This document shows positions 9,719 to 16,547 of a DNA stretch of 43,205 bases, piece after piece (the stretch's first letter is position 1; each line of letters starts with the position of its first letter). The notes beneath the pieces are model-generated. The model was not told the origin of the DNA and made no database searches. It saw nothing but the letters and a program-made list of their open reading frames with translations. This DNA comes from Candidatus Hemicellulosilyticus sp. P3 (lineage in GTDB: Bacteria; Bacteroidota; Bacteroidia; Bacteroidales; P3), in the NCBI GenBank assembly GCA_001543385.1, contig LPNH01000018.1, forward strand, positions 1-43,205, in the 5' to 3' direction. The translations under genes and the position numbers were made by a program.

Positions 9719-9726
9719 CAAAGATA
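9719..9726 (-). promoter_or_regulatory. -7 box for the restriction operon
   Basis: Read on the minus strand this is TATCTTTG, a perfect match to the Bacteroidota -7 consensus TAnnTTTG, ending 19 bases upstream of the XRE start. No clear TTTG is seen at the -33 position. Confidence 0.6.
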
Positions 9727-10014
9727 GCGTTTTTTCGGCAGAAATCATTATGTTTTGATAAAAATATGAGCAGAGGGACAAAAATATTTGTCTTTTAACA
9801 AATTCTCGCCTCAAATTATCAATACCATCATTATGCCATAACACAATTGATGTGTCTTTTATGAGACAAATTTTATAGTCGTAAAATTTACAGCCATAAA
9901 ATTACATAAAGAGGTCCTTTAAAGATGTACTCATCGATTGTTAATCGGCAAAATTGCAGATTTCTATAAAAATGTCCCCCCAAAAGAGTGTCTAAGCAGT
10001 TTTTTAATAAAATG
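9727..10014. other. AT-rich divergent intergenic region between restriction operon and hipBA
   Basis: The interval between the XRE gene and hipB is about 366 bases, very AT-rich, and holds no open frame worth calling. It should contain the operators of two divergent HTH regulators (the XRE protein and the HipB-like antitoxin). Several AT-rich half-palindromes around TTTTAT and ATAAAA occur between 9860 and 9910, but I could not assign a convincing operator by eye. Confidence 0.4.
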
Positions 10015-10046
10015 TTTGTTATATTAAACATTTTTATTTATCTTTG
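10015..10046 (+). promoter_or_regulatory. Bacteroidota promoter of hipBA-like operon
   Basis: A TTTG (-33) at 10015-10018 is followed by 20 bases and TATCTTTG (-7) at 10039-10046. This is a full match to the Bacteroidota sigma-ABfr consensus. The ATG of the hipB-like gene is 20 bases downstream. Confidence 0.8.
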
Positions 10047-10065
10047 CACCCAATAAGATACAATT

Positions 10066-10365
10066 ATGGGTAAGAATACATTTGGTAAAACGATGCCAAG
10101 GGCATTGAGCCAGAACCTGAAGATTATGGGCGAGCAAATCATGTTGGCCCGCAAGCGCAGGCATTTGTCTATGCAGGATATTGCAGACAGGGCTACTGTG
10201 ACACGTCTGACTGTCTCAAAGGTGGAACATGGCGACCCAACGGTTTCCATGGGTATCTATGCGCGTGTACTCTTTGCACTTAATCTGGAAAAGGATATCA
10301 CCTTGTTAGCTGCCGACGATGCTCTTGGCAGACAACTTCAGGATGCAGAATTACTCAGAAAATGA
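10066..10365 (+). CDS. HipB-like XRE-family antitoxin
   Basis: The 99-residue protein has a central XRE helix-turn-helix at about residues 20-75 (ARKRRHLSMQDIADRATV, then RLTVSKVEHGDPTVS). In HipBA systems the small HTH protein represses the operon and neutralises the HipA kinase. Its stop codon overlaps the hipA-like start by 4 bases (ATGA), the usual translationally coupled arrangement. A full promoter lies directly upstream, so this gene is the first of a two-gene operon. Confidence 0.9.
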   Translation: MGKNTFGKTMPRALSQNLKIMGEQIMLARKRRHLSMQDIADRATVTRLTVSKVEHGDPTVSMGIYARVLFALNLEKDITLLAADDALGRQLQDAELLRK

Positions 10366-11621
10366 AAAGGATTACAGTTTACGCAGATTTTGACTTCCTC
10401 TCTGCCCCACAGGAGATAGGGACATTAGGCTACGAACATGTTCGTGGCAAAGACCATTTTGTCTTTGAGTATTCGCGCCAGTGGTTGAAACAGCATGGTG
10501 GCATTCTGCTGAGCGGTGACTTGATGAATGTCCCCTCGTTGCAGCATCCTCGTGGCAATGATAATGTGTTCGGGTTCGTCAAGGATTCCTTCCCCGATCG
10601 CTGGGGACGGTTGTTGCTTGACCGCAGAGAGCGACTGACTGCTCAACAGGAAGGTAGGCCGAAACGTATGCTCACTAATTACGACTACCTTATAGGTATC
10701 GAGGACTTTACACGTATGGGAGGCATACGTTACAAAGAGGAAGAAGGCGATGACTATATCAATGCGAGTGCAAAATATCTTGTCCCCCCGATTGAGAGTC
10801 TTCGCGCCCTATGCGATGCTTGCCATGAGATTGAGTTGGCAGAGGAACGCAACGAATTGCCAGAGCAACGCTGGCTCGACCAGTTGATTGACCCGGGAAC
10901 CTCGCTTGGTGGTGCTCGTCCTAAGGCTAACGTGGTTGATACAGACGGAAAACTATATGTAGCCAAGTTCCCATCTAAGAAGGACTTGGATAATACCGAG
11001 CTTATTGAGCACTTCTCGCATCAACTTGCGGCCAAGGCTGGCATCAACGTGGCAAAGACGCGCACCATCAAGATTTCAAAAGACCGTGACCTGCTTCTTT
11101 CTGAACGCTTCGATAGAACAGCAGAAAGCCGTCGCATCCATTTTGCTTCCGCTATGTCGTTGCTTGGTTTAGACGATGGTGCTGGCAGCAGCACAGGTAA
11201 CGGCTATCTTGACATCGTTGATTTCATTCTTCGTGGGTGTACAGATGTGCGCCAGAATCTCCGCGAACTCTATCGCAGAGTGGCATTTAACATCATGTAT
11301 GGCAATACCGATGACCACTTCCGTAATCATGGTTTCCTGCTTACCCCGAAAGGTTGGACACTCTCTCCTGCATACGACATCAATCCAGGAGCAAAGTTAC
11401 ATCAATGCTTGCTCATAGACTCATACACAGAAGAATCGGACATCAACGCCTTACTCTCTGCAAGCGAGAGCTACATGCTTGAACGCCAAGAAGCATCAGA
11501 AATTATTGAGGAGGTTCGTGCGGCCATCAAAGACTGGCGCAAAACCGCAACAGAACTGCAAATACCCCTCAAACTGCTTGAATCATACTCAATGCGATGG
11601 GATGATCGTAAGCTCAAGTAA
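10362..11621 (+). CDS. hipA: HipA-like Ser/Thr kinase toxin
   Basis: At 419 residues this is a full-length HipA-family kinase with both N-terminal subdomain and kinase core. Visible motifs are the Gly-rich ATP loop SLGGARPK (181-188), the lysine strand YVAKFPS (199-205), the catalytic loop NTDDHFRNH (315-323) and the metal-binding YDINP (338-342, the DFG equivalent). E. coli HipA phosphorylates glutamyl-tRNA synthetase and causes persistence; other members have other targets, so the substrate here is not known. The gene overlaps its antitoxin gene. Being next to a restriction operon is common for toxin-antitoxin modules in defence islands. No truncation or missing catalytic residue was seen. 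Confidence 0.93.
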   Translation: MKRITVYADFDFLSAPQEIGTLGYEHVRGKDHFVFEYSRQWLKQHGGILLSGDLMNVPSLQHPRGNDNVFGFVKDSFPDRWGRLLLDRRERLTAQQEGRPKRMLTNYDYLIGIEDFTRMGGIRYKEEEGDDYINASAKYLVPPIESLRALCDACHEIELAEERNELPEQRWLDQLIDPGTSLGGARPKANVVDTDGKLYVAKFPSKKDLDNTELIEHFSHQLAAKAGINVAKTRTIKISKDRDLLLSERFDRTAESRRIHFASAMSLLGLDDGAGSSTGNGYLDIVDFILRGCTDVRQNLRELYRRVAFNIMYGNTDDHFRNHGFLLTPKGWTLSPAYDINPGAKLHQCLLIDSYTEESDINALLSASESYMLERQEASEIIEEVRAAIKDWRKTATELQIPLKLLESYSMRWDDRKLK

Positions 11622-11641
11622 GAAATGAACACAAAGGTAAT

Positions 11642-11668
11642 AAAACGCCAGACAAAATCTGACGTTTT
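11642..11668. terminator. Hairpin between convergent hipA and luxS
   Basis: Two 11-base arms (11642-11652 and 11658-11668) pair with one mismatch around a 5-base loop. The arms end in AAAA and TTTT, so the hairpin could stop transcription from both sides. It lies between the 3' ends of hipA and luxS. Confidence 0.5.
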
Positions 11669-11760
11669 CAGGTAAGTGGTTGCTTTGTATCAAACATGAA
11701 AACCACTGCAGATTCAACAAGTGATTGCTACAAACAGATCCGTTGTCTGACAAGCGGCAC

Positions 11761-12255
11761 TTATGCGTCGGCAAACACCTTCCCGTCGTTGAGGGTAACC
11801 TGCAGCTTGGTGTACTCGCAGTGGAAATCGTGCTCCAGACGGTCCAGATAGCGGGCACACTCCCATTTGCACATCGGCAGGTCGTGAAGCAGGTAGTTGC
11901 CGCACGTCTCAGGACGTGTGGCTGGCACCTCGGTCTGCGTGAGAATCCACCGCAGGCACTCGACGGTCAGACGCCGCATATCCTCCACAGAGTAGGCTCC
12001 CGTCATGATGACATACATGCCCGTGAGGCAACCCATAGGGCCTACATACACCACGTCATCCTTCGCCTCGGAATTGCGGAACCATGTGGCCATCAGGTGC
12101 TCTAAACTGTGCATGGCTGCAGGAGCCACAGCGGGCTCTTGGTTCGGCTCGGTGATACGCAGGTCGAAGGTGGTGAAACCCTTGTCCTCACGCGAAACAT
12201 AGATACCCGGCTTCAGATGGGTGTGGTCGATAGTGAAACTCTGTATAACTTCCAT
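11761..12255 (-). CDS. luxS: S-ribosylhomocysteine lyase LuxS
   Basis: LuxS (164 residues) converts S-ribosylhomocysteine to homocysteine and DPD, the precursor of autoinducer 2. The metal ligands are visible as HSLEH (H49, H53) and the Cys in ETCGNY (C118). The catalytic Cys is in GPMGCLTG (C76). Length fits the family. The substrate comes from the Pfs nucleosidase, also encoded in this window at 39.6-40.2 kb, so both steps of this S-adenosylhomocysteine recycling route are present, though not linked. A full Bacteroidota promoter lies just upstream. Confidence 0.97.
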   Translation of the reverse strand: MEVIQSFTIDHTHLKPGIYVSREDKGFTTFDLRITEPNQEPAVAPAAMHSLEHLMATWFRNSEAKDDVVYVGPMGCLTGMYVIMTGAYSVEDMRRLTVECLRWILTQTEVPATRPETCGNYLLHDLPMCKWECARYLDRLEHDFHCEYTKLQVTLNDGKVFADA

Positions 12256-12298
12256 GATGCTGTTTTTGATGAAACGCCTATCCTCATGCTTTTCGCTG

Positions 12299-12330
12299 CA
12301 AAACTACTGCTTTTCCCGTAAACTGTCAAA
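12299..12330 (-). promoter_or_regulatory. luxS promoter
   Basis: On the minus strand TTTG occupies 12330-12327, then 20 bases, then TAGTTTTG at 12306-12299. Both boxes and the spacing fit the Bacteroidota consensus. The -7 box ends 43 bases upstream of the luxS ATG. Confidence 0.8.
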
Positions 12331-12361
12331 CTATTTTAGCAGGGAACCCGCCATACGGCTG

Positions 12362-12405
12362 ATTGTTGATGGGCGACATCGTGTTCGATGTCGCCCATCA
12401 ACAAT
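12362..12405. terminator. Perfect 20-bp inverted repeat, 4-base loop
   Basis: Arms 12362-12381 and 12386-12405 are perfect inverted repeats. The hairpin lies just downstream of the beta-helix protein gene and upstream of the luxS promoter, so it is positioned to end the upstream minus-strand transcript. No T-run follows. Confidence 0.55.
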
Positions 12406-12435
12406 GGACATTTCACATGGCACGGAACCTGTCGG

Positions 12436-14433
12436 TTATCTGATTTTGAAGTGCTTCTTGCCGTTCTGGATATAAACGCCGCGGAAAGTGCCGGGCACTT
12501 CGGTGCCGAGATATCGACCGTCGATGGTGTAGACGCGGTCGTCGCGGACAGCAGGATCTGCTTCAACGTCATCGATGCCCGTGACACTGCCGCTAAGCGT
12601 CACCGAAGAGCCTCCACTGACGGTAGCGTCAAGATAACAGTTATCCTCGAAGATGCCGGTGCCGCCGCTTACCGTAACTCCGCTTTTGAGTGTGGGAGTT
12701 GAAGAGGTCGAAACCACCATTCCGGACGAACCGCCGCCACCGGGATTACCACCGCCACCGGGGTTACCTCCACCTCCGGGACCGTCACCCGATAAGTCTT
12801 TACCGACGGGATTGCCACCACCGTTGCCGCTAACCGCTGGCGTGTAGAAAGCAATGGTTTCACTTCCGTATGCAAGCGAGTACCAGGTGTTGCCGCTCAC
12901 TGACGAGGTCTGATAGCAGGTCTGGTTTTGGACGCTTCCCTGCTCCAGGCCGCCGATGGCGATAATGGTTCCACCATTGATGTAGAGTTGCTTGTTCTCC
13001 TCGGTGTTGGCGTCGATGGCCACCTCGGACGAACCGGATCCGACAGCGTAGACCAAGCCGCCGTTGATGTAGCAGTTGCCGTTGGCATCAATGCCGTCAT
13101 TGTTGGTGGCACGCGAATAGACATAGCCACCGGTGATGACCATGTCCTGTGCTGAGTTGATGCCGTCGTCATAAGTGTTGACATAGACTTCACCGCCGGT
13201 GATGTCCAGCGTGTTCTTGCTTTCGACACCCTCGGCGTTGGTGCCGCTGGTGGTCACCTTCACATAGCCGCCGCTGATGACCAGACCGCCGCTGTAAGTG
13301 TAGCTGTTGCCGCTCTGCGTCTTCACGCCAGCCTTGATACCCTTGGGCGACGAATAGTAGTCGCTGCTCACGTTGTCGGTGTTGCCCGTATAGTTAATAT
13401 TCTCCGTAGTGCCATTGTTATAATAGAGACCACCGGTGGTGACCGCCGTTATGCTGCCGTCGGCAATGGTCATCACCCCGTCGCATTTCATGCCCTTTCC
13501 ACCCGAGCCGGTGGCAGTGAGTGTGAGCGTGCCTCCACCGATGTTCATGTTGCCGTCGCAGCTGAGGCCGCAAGCGGCCTTAGTTTCCAGGTCGTCACTG
13601 TCCCACTCGCCGTTGCCGGAGGTGCTAACGGTGATGTCGCCCCCCGTGACATTCATGTCGCCGTCACACTTGATGCCTTTTGCAGCAGTGGCGGTGCAGA
13701 TAACGTTGATAGTGCCGCCGCTGATATAGATATTGCCCGAATCCTCGTCCTCATGGTCAGTCGTTTCACCGGTGGTGGTGTCGCCGTCGAGGTCGCACTG
13801 GATGCCGTCGTCACCCGTGCCACTGATATTGATGGTGCCGCTTTCCATAAGGAAATACTCGCTGCACGAGATACCGTCGCCCACGGCGGATGTCACATTG
13901 ATGGTGGCGTTTTTCAGGCTGATGTATTCGCCCGCCTTGATGCCATGCTTCACATTACCCACGACGTTCAGCGTGCCCTGCTGCTTGAACTCGGCGTGGC
14001 CTTTCACGTAAAGACAGCCCTTCTGTGAGCCGCTGGCCGCATCGACAAGGGTGTTGGTGGTGCCAGTGACAACCTTCACGTTGATACGCTTGCCGTTCTG
14101 GATATGCACGGCGGCGCCACTGTAGACCGGGGTGGCATTGGTCAAGGTGAGGCCGTTCAACTCGATGGTAGCCTTGTAGGAACCCGACATATAAAACTCG
14201 CCGTCGGTCGAGGTGCCGCTGAGGTTGTAGGTGATTTCGCCGGCGAGGGAGTCGCTTTGCGCGATGGAGACGTGCGCCCCCTCCTGGGTAACGGTCAGAT
14301 ACTGCGCCACATTGTCGGCCACGCTGACCGTCGCCGTCGCGCCGCTGTAGACGACCTCAACGGTGTTGTCGCTCTGGGCCGTCGCCACAGCCGATGCAAT
14401 GCAAAGCACTGCAAAAAGAATACTTTTTCTCAT
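12436..14433 (-). CDS. Exported beta-helix carbohydrate-binding-like protein (Cthe_2159/DUF4353 type)
   Basis: The protein has 665 residues with a clear signal peptide (MRKSILFAVLCIASAVATAQ). The body (about 70-520) is built of repeated Asn/Gly-rich rungs (G-I-[KQS]-[CS]-[DE]..., then NISGGTI or NVTGGDI-like turns). This is the right-handed beta-helix pattern of the Cthe_2159 family; the founding member binds polygalacturonate. A Gly/Pro-rich linker (GGGNPGGGG repeats, about 550-570) precedes a second small part. The C-terminus VYTIDGRYLG...GVYIQNGKKHFKIR resembles the type IX secretion sorting domain of Bacteroidota, so surface delivery is likely. An in-frame Met at 14436 or 14469 gives a longer start without a better signal. 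Carbohydrate binding is inferred from the family. Confidence 0.8.
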   Translation of the reverse strand: MRKSILFAVLCIASAVATAQSDNTVEVVYSGATATVSVADNVAQYLTVTQEGAHVSIAQSDSLAGEITYNLSGTSTDGEFYMSGSYKATIELNGLTLTNATPVYSGAAVHIQNGKRINVKVVTGTTNTLVDAASGSQKGCLYVKGHAEFKQQGTLNVVGNVKHGIKAGEYISLKNATINVTSAVGDGISCSEYFLMESGTINISGTGDDGIQCDLDGDTTTGETTDHEDEDSGNIYISGGTINVICTATAAKGIKCDGDMNVTGGDITVSTSGNGEWDSDDLETKAACGLSCDGNMNIGGGTLTLTATGSGGKGMKCDGVMTIADGSITAVTTGGLYYNNGTTENINYTGNTDNVSSDYYSSPKGIKAGVKTQSGNSYTYSGGLVISGGYVKVTTSGTNAEGVESKNTLDITGGEVYVNTYDDGINSAQDMVITGGYVYSRATNNDGIDANGNCYINGGLVYAVGSGSSEVAIDANTEENKQLYINGGTIIAIGGLEQGSVQNQTCYQTSSVSGNTWYSLAYGSETIAFYTPAVSGNGGGNPVGKDLSGDGPGGGGNPGGGGNPGGGGSSGMVVSTSSTPTLKSGVTVSGGTGIFEDNCYLDATVSGGSSVTLSGSVTGIDDVEADPAVRDDRVYTIDGRYLGTEVPGTFRGVYIQNGKKHFKIR

Positions 14434-14509
14434 CATAAAATTTATATTTATATAGTAATCAATTGTCAATAGTCACCAAGTCACTAATCATCAGGCTCTA
14501 ATCCGAGTG

Positions 14510-14517
14510 CAAAAATA
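14510..14517 (-). promoter_or_regulatory. -7 box for beta-helix protein gene
   Basis: Minus-strand TATTTTTG matches TAnnTTTG. No -33 box at the right distance is seen. It would give a leader of about 70 bases. Confidence 0.4.
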
Positions 14518-14536
14518 GCATATCCATTCTGAATAA

Positions 14537-14695
14537 CTCTTGTCAAACCGCCTTAATCGTTTTGCAAAAAAACAACCTCAAGCCTCCCTGTTGAACATCG
14601 CCGACAGGATGGGATTCCCCGACCTTGCCACCTTCAGCCGCTACTTCAAGCGGGCCACCGGCCTCTCTCCCAGCGACTACCGCAACAGACAATGA
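14537..14695 (+). pseudogene. 3' remnant of an AraC-family regulator gene
   Basis: A short open frame ends at TGA 14693-14695 and encodes a typical AraC second helix-turn-helix: NIADRMGFPDLATFSRYFKR, followed by ATGLSPSDYRNRQ. This matches the conserved IA..xGF.d.s.FsR.FK...G.sPs.yR signature. Upstream of about 14585 the similarity fades, and a stop codon closes the frame at 14534-14536, so the sensor domain and most of the first HTH are gone. It has no usable start codon in context. The region from 14434 to 14880 otherwise holds only promoter elements. Confidence 0.7.
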
Positions 14696-14842
14696 ACATT
14701 GCCCGCACAGCCCTGCCAAACGCACATTTAATTTTGAAAAAAAACTGAGATTCTCAAACAAAGCACTTGCCCTTGTGACGAAAAAACACCCTGACGGTTC
14801 CGATTCAGGAGCGCTATGGCCGCGTTTTCGGAAAATAAAAAC

Positions 14843-14850
14843 TAACTTTG
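14843..14850 (+). promoter_or_regulatory. -7 box of the radical SAM/flavoprotein operon
   Basis: TAACTTTG matches the Bacteroidota -7 consensus and lies 30 bases upstream of the ATG at 14881. Confidence 0.6.
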
Positions 14851-14880
14851 CACTGTCATATCAACAAAGAGGCAAGAACG

Positions 14881-15756
14881 ATGCACTTCACAGAGCCCGT
14901 ATACCGCAACCCCTACTGGCCGACGTGGCCACTGATTCAGATTACACAAGGCTGCACCCACAACCGTTGCAAATTTTGCACGATGTATAAAGACGTTCCT
15001 TTCCGTATGCAGCCGATAGATTGGCTGGAACAGGACTTGAAAGAACTTCGCGCGGCAGCCCCGCATGCAAAGACCATTCAGCTGCTGAGCGCCAACCCCC
15101 TGGCACCAACCTACGATCGACTGATGCCACGGCTGGAGTTGATCAGGGAGTATCTGCCTGAGCTGGAGCACATGTACTGTGCCACCCGTGTCTCAGACCT
15201 GAAAAACAAGACGGTGGAACAGTTGCGCCGGTTGAAAGAAGTGGGTGTTGACGAGATCAGCCTTGGCGTGGAAAGCGGCGACGACTGGACGCTGCAACGC
15301 ATCAACAAGGGCTACACCGCGCAGGACATCCTGGAGCAGTGCCACAAGCTGGAAGAGGCCGGAATCAGATATTGGATGACCTTCCTCAACGGTGTGGCAG
15401 GACGCGAGCACAGCCACGAACATGCCGTCAACTCGGCACTGATATTTAACCAGTGCAAACCGATGCTTGTAGGGACGGGCGGACTGACACTCTTTCCCGG
15501 CACTCCGCTTTTGGAGGAAGCCCGGCGCGGCGAGTTCACCCCATTGACCGAGCGCGAGCTGATGCTGGAACTTAAAGACTTCCTCGAAGCGCTCACCTGC
15601 GATTGCGAGCTGAACACCCACCACACCTCCTCGATGAATCTCAGCGGCCCGTTCCTCGCCCGCAAACAACAAATACTGGAAGACTTGCAATACGGCCTCG
15701 ACCACTTCGATATGGACGAGCTCACAAACGTTAGACAAAACAAACAGACATTATAA
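14881..15756 (+). CDS. Radical SAM protein
   Basis: The enzyme has 291 residues and should use a [4Fe-4S] cluster to cleave S-adenosylmethionine. The cluster Cys are in GCTHNRCKFC (C25, C30, C33), a C-x4-C-x2-C spacing that differs from the classical C-x3-C-x2-C but recurs in related GC..NKC.FC proteins. The downstream GVESGDDWTLQRINKG segment is a conserved strand and helix of the TIM-barrel. The frame also permits a TTG start at 14848, but that codon lies inside the -7 promoter box; the ATG at 14881 has GAGG upstream. The substrate is unknown. The next gene starts 2 bases later, suggesting a joint function with a flavin/iron-sulfur protein. Confidence 0.88.
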   Translation: MHFTEPVYRNPYWPTWPLIQITQGCTHNRCKFCTMYKDVPFRMQPIDWLEQDLKELRAAAPHAKTIQLLSANPLAPTYDRLMPRLELIREYLPELEHMYCATRVSDLKNKTVEQLRRLKEVGVDEISLGVESGDDWTLQRINKGYTAQDILEQCHKLEEAGIRYWMTFLNGVAGREHSHEHAVNSALIFNQCKPMLVGTGGLTLFPGTPLLEEARRGEFTPLTERELMLELKDFLEALTCDCELNTHHTSSMNLSGPFLARKQQILEDLQYGLDHFDMDELTNVRQNKQTL

Positions 15757-15758
15757 CC

Positions 15759-16424
15759 ATGACAAAAGCACTATTCATCAATGGAAGTCCGCGCAAAAAC
15801 GGCAACACAGCGCAGTTGCTCAAGCGGGCAATGGACGGTGCCCGGGAAGCCGGCGCCGAGACCGGACTGGTGGACCTCTACGACCACAGCATGAACTTCA
15901 AAGGCTGCATGAGCTGCTTCGCCTGCAAGATCAAAGGCGGACGGAAAGGGGTCTGCTCCTTCCGCGACGACCTCCAGCCCGTCATGGAAAAGGCCGCCGA
16001 CGCCGACGTGCTGGTGTGCGGATCGCCCGTCTATTGCGGCTACCCGACAGCCGGCCTGCGAGCCTTCATGGAACGTCTCATCTTCCCTGCCGTAAACTAC
16101 TCCGACTTCAGGAGCCCCGTCATCAACAAACCCAAGCGGTCTGCCAGCATCTTCACGATGAACTGCCCCGACAGGCAGATATACCAAAGCAATACCTACG
16201 ATATCCTGATGGATGTAAACGCCCGCAGTCTTGGCATGTTCGGACCGACCGAAATCCTCTATTCATTTGACACCTACCAGTTCAACGACTACAGCCGCTA
16301 CGACGCGGCGCAGATCGACGAAAGGCACAAGGACGAGATGCGCCGTACACAGTTTCCCGAAGACCTCCGCAACGCCTACGAAACGGGGAAGCGACTGGTC
16401 GAAGAGGCTGCAGGCGACAAATAA
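15759..16424 (+). CDS. NAD(P)H-dependent FMN reductase / iron-sulfur flavoprotein-like
   Basis: This 221-residue flavodoxin-fold protein has an N-terminal phosphate-binding loop for FMN (INGSPRKNGNTAQLL, about 7-21). GCMSCFACK and the following GVC supply clustered Cys residues typical of the iron-sulfur flavoprotein/NADPH-dependent FMN reductase group. GSPVYCGYPTAGLRAFMERL is the second conserved FMN-binding stretch. It starts 2 bases after the radical SAM gene ends, so the two are co-transcribed. It may supply electrons to that enzyme; this is inference from proximity. Confidence 0.85.
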   Translation: MTKALFINGSPRKNGNTAQLLKRAMDGAREAGAETGLVDLYDHSMNFKGCMSCFACKIKGGRKGVCSFRDDLQPVMEKAADADVLVCGSPVYCGYPTAGLRAFMERLIFPAVNYSDFRSPVINKPKRSASIFTMNCPDRQIYQSNTYDILMDVNARSLGMFGPTEILYSFDTYQFNDYSRYDAAQIDERHKDEMRRTQFPEDLRNAYETGKRLVEEAAGDK

Positions 16425-16461
16425 ATCCCTAACCTGTGTGCAGCTGCAGGCAGGGCCGTCG

Positions 16462-16487
16462 GCGGGGAGGAAGGCGAAGCCCCCCGC
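16462..16487 (+). terminator. GC-rich hairpin after flavoprotein gene
   Basis: GCGGGG at 16462-16467 pairs with CCCCGC at 16482-16487, with an inner GGC/GCC pairing. It lies between the flavoprotein stop and the serS promoter and has no strong T-run, so it is only a possible terminator. Confidence 0.35.
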
Positions 16488-16508
16488 TGCTGAATTAAAA
16501 CTTTTCTT

Positions 16509-16516
16509 TATCTTTG
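16509..16516 (+). promoter_or_regulatory. -7 box of serS
   Basis: TATCTTTG is a perfect -7 consensus, 31 bases before the serS ATG. No TTTG is found at the -33 distance. Confidence 0.6.
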
Positions 16517-16547
16517 CAAACCGCAAAAAAACAACAAAAACGCAGCC

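Noticed and set aside
1..11700. Integrase, transposase or att site for the defence block
   Set aside because: None was found in the window; the island's mobility can only be inferred from composition.
14848..14880. TTG start for the radical SAM gene
   Set aside because: The codon is part of the -7 promoter box; the ATG at 14881 has a ribosome-binding-like GAGG upstream.
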